From an uncultured Clostridia bacterium (GTDB lineage Bacteria > Bacillota > Clostridia > Oscillospirales > Oscillospiraceae), in the NCBI GenBank assembly GCA_947177005.1, contig CAMWSZ010000116.1, positions 1-8,033 on the forward strand: a stretch of DNA of 8,033 nucleotides, read 5' to 3'. The notes below the pieces were generated by a model. That model saw nothing but the letters and a program-made list of their open reading frames with translations, searched no databases and was not told the DNA's origin. Made by a program: the position numbers and the translations under genes. Every line of letters starts with the position of its first letter. Within the stretch, counting starts at the first letter, position 1. Shown here piece after piece: positions 6,716 through 8,033 of this stretch.

Positions 6716-7543
6716 ATGAAAGTTTTAGACGCGGAATTTGTACAGGGCTTTATGCGCATGGCAGGCGACGGCTGGCAGCAGGGCTGGCATGAACGCAACG
6801 GCGGAAACCTCAGCTACCGCATGAAAGCGGAGGAAGTGGAGTCCGTCAAGGAGGAGCTGCACCCCGGCGAGTGGAAGCCCATCGGGACCAGCGTCCCGAA
6901 GCTGGCAGGGGAATATTTCCTTGTTACCGGCTCCGGAAAGTATTTCCGCAACGTGACCATCAAGCCTGAAGATTCCTTCTGCATCATCGAACTGGATGAC
7001 AAGGGGGAGAACTACCGCATCTGCTGGGGACTGGTCAACGGCGGCCGCCCCACCAGCGAGCTTCCCAGTCACTTGATGAACCACGAGGTCAAGGTTACCG
7101 CCACCGGCGGCAGGTACCGTGTGATCTACCACGCCCACCCCGCCAACACCATCGCTTTGACCTTCGTGCTGCCTTTGACAGACGAGACTTTTACACGGGA
7201 ACTGTGGGAGATGGCTACGGAGTGTCCTGTTGTGTTTCCGGATGGCATCGGCGTTGTGCCGTGGATGGTTCCCGGCGGACGGGATATTGCCGTGGCCACC
7301 AGCGAGCTGATGAAGAAATATGATGTGGCAATCTGGGCGCACCATGGAATGTTCTGCTCCGGAGAGGATTTCGATCTGACCTTTGGATTGATGCATACAG
7401 TAGAAAAATCCGCTGAGATCCTGGTCAAAGTCCTGTCCATGACTCCCGCCAAGCGGCAGACTATCCAGCCAGATGAGTTCCGGCATCTGGCAAAGGACTT
7501 TCATGTGGAGCTGCCGGAACGGTTTCTGTACGAGAAGAACTGA
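6716..7543 (+). CDS. rhaD: Rhamnulose-1-phosphate aldolase
   Basis: This 275-residue cytoplasmic class II aldolase cleaves L-rhamnulose-1-phosphate to dihydroxyacetone phosphate and L-lactaldehyde. The length is almost that of the E. coli enzyme (274). The start at ATG 6716 has GGAGG nine bases upstream, and the gene follows the isomerase by 16 bases, so it belongs to the same operon. Key residues are in place at a constant offset of two from E. coli RhaD: the catalytic glutamate is Glu115 in GGRPTSELPSHL, and the zinc ligands are His139 and His141 in YHAHPANTIALTF and His210 in AHHGMF. The phosphate-site segments near residues 28-33 (NGGNLS) and 71-75 (TGSGK) are also present. This gene is the strongest evidence that the operon handles rhamnose rather than fucose, because fuculose aldolases are shorter (about 215 residues). 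No lactaldehyde reductase or dehydrogenase follows in the window. Confidence 0.95.
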   Translation: MKVLDAEFVQGFMRMAGDGWQQGWHERNGGNLSYRMKAEEVESVKEELHPGEWKPIGTSVPKLAGEYFLVTGSGKYFRNVTIKPEDSFCIIELDDKGENYRICWGLVNGGRPTSELPSHLMNHEVKVTATGGRYRVIYHAHPANTIALTFVLPLTDETFTRELWEMATECPVVFPDGIGVVPWMVPGGRDIAVATSELMKKYDVAIWAHHGMFCSGEDFDLTFGLMHTVEKSAEILVKVLSMTPAKRQTIQPDEFRHLAKDFHVELPERFLYEKN

Positions 7544-7570
7544 CATGTGGAATGTCATATCATATAGCAA

Positions 7571-7611
7571 CAAAAAAGGTGCTAAGGGAAATCATTGTTC
7601 CCTTAGCACCT
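7571..7611 (-). terminator. Strong intrinsic terminator for the leftward gene; hairpin also closes the rhaBD operon
   Basis: AGGTGCTAAGGGAA (7577-7590) pairs perfectly with TTCCCTTAGCACCT (7598-7611) across a 7-base loop. On the minus strand the stem is followed by TTTTTT then G, the layout of a rho-independent terminator. It thus serves the leftward membrane-protein gene, whose stop is 112 bases away. On the plus strand the hairpin lies 33 bases after the rhaD stop but is followed by CGTAGATTCG, with no T-run. There it may only stabilise the 3' end of the operon mRNA or terminate weakly. Confidence 0.8.
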
Positions 7612-7722
7612 CGTAGATTCGACACCCAAGACACGATAAGAACCTGAAGTATTCACCATTTCATTATAAATTATTCTTTTCTATGTTTCCCACATATTTT
7701 TAGGAGACAGTCGGCAGGGAAG

Positions 7723-8033
7723 TTAAATCGTGATGATGAATGGCATTATCATCAACAGCAGGTAGGACCCCAGCCGGAACCATTTGATACATTCAGGAAT
7801 TTCCTGCCGCATCTTTTTTGAGAGTGCCCCGGTGATGACCGCCAACAACAACACAGGACTTGCCATACTCGCTAAACTGAATGCCACTCCTGTGGCTCCG
7901 GCCAAAGCGACTGGTAGGGTGAAGGAATAGCCAATCATCAGCAGCAGCGGCGCACAAGGCGTAAAACCGTAGGTCAGTCCTGCGCACAGCATAGGCAGGA
8001 CACCCGCTTTGCCCTCCACCCTGCCGCAGTCAT
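7723..8033 (-). CDS. CcdA/DsbD-like (TauE/SafE-like) membrane protein, C-terminal part (cut by right edge)
   Basis: The frame is open to the right edge, so only the last 102 residues are visible, ending at TAA 7723-7725. A GTG at 8019 could be read as a start, but the frame continues upstream as DCGR and a complete protein this short would be unusual. The visible part has three hydrophobic helices. The first carries GLTYGFTPCAPLLLMIGY, whose glycine-rich TPCAP turn resembles the Cys-Pro helices of CcdA/DsbD-type and UreH-like transporters (PF13386-type). The second runs through VALAGATGVAFSLASMASPVL. After a basic loop (LSKKMRQEI) comes a final helix near the C-terminus (LGSYLLLMIMPFIITI). 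Such proteins move reducing equivalents, or in TauE/SafE relatives organic or sulfur anions, across the membrane; which applies here cannot be told. It is transcribed toward rhaD and shares the hairpin at 7577-7611. No link to rhamnose use is evident. Confidence 0.6.
   Translation of the reverse strand, partial: DCGRVEGKAGVLPMLCAGLTYGFTPCAPLLLMIGYSFTLPVALAGATGVAFSLASMASPVLLLAVITGALSKKMRQEIPECIKWFRLGSYLLLMIMPFIITI

Noticed and set aside
5284..6798. A 504-residue open frame on the minus strand opposite the isomerase gene
   Set aside because: It is the mirror of a well-supported gene with G/C-rich third codon positions, has no family resemblance and no ribosome site I can see.
6725..7573. A 282-residue minus-strand open frame opposite rhaD
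   Set aside because: It is antisense to a gene with all catalytic residues intact and shows no domain of its own.
7663..7668. A perfect TATAAT on the minus strand that could start an RNA of roughly 85 bases ending at the strong terminator
   Set aside because: At 17-base spacing the -35 position reads GGGAAA, a poor match, and the area is AT-rich, so the hexamer can occur by chance. It is more simply the 3' untranslated region of the leftward gene.

Overview
This window looks like a carbohydrate-utilisation locus of a fairly GC-rich anaerobic Firmicute. A gut Clostridium-class organism of the Oscillospiraceae or Lachnospiraceae kind is the best guess. The reasons are the YesM-type sensor kinase, the DUF3502-type sugar-binding lipoprotein, strong AGGAGG ribosome sites, a TTG start and short, tightly packed intergenic spaces. 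The taxonomic call is an inference; there is no rRNA or marker gene.

Left part (1-2726): a sensor histidine kinase, cut by the left edge, runs leftward. It diverges from a rightward gene for a secreted solute-binding lipoprotein. The 177 bases between them hold a direct repeat and two small palindromes. No transporter permease is visible, so this pair may be a sugar-sensing module as easily as part of an importer.

Middle (2729-7543): a leftward AraC-family regulator with an N-terminal cupin domain diverges from a three-gene rightward operon: rhamnulokinase (rhaB), an isomerase of the L-fucose/L-arabinose isomerase superfamily, and rhamnulose-1-phosphate aldolase (rhaD). Together these would convert L-rhamnose to L-rhamnulose, then L-rhamnulose-1-phosphate, then dihydroxyacetone phosphate plus L-lactaldehyde. 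The isomerase is not the classical RhaA fold, so the first step is probably done by a non-orthologous enzyme. A perfect 12-base inverted repeat sits between the divergent regulator and rhaB promoters and is the best operator candidate in the window.

Right part (7544-8033): a strong hairpin follows rhaD. Its T-tract is on the minus strand, so it mainly terminates the leftward gene at the right edge, which encodes the C-terminal part of a CcdA/DsbD-like (TauE/SafE-like) membrane protein. I see no CRISPR array, tRNA, rRNA, insertion sequence or phage gene. The window is mainly a recognisable rhamnose locus; the less usual points are the isomerase substitution, the permease-less binding protein facing a sensor kinase, and the operator dyad.
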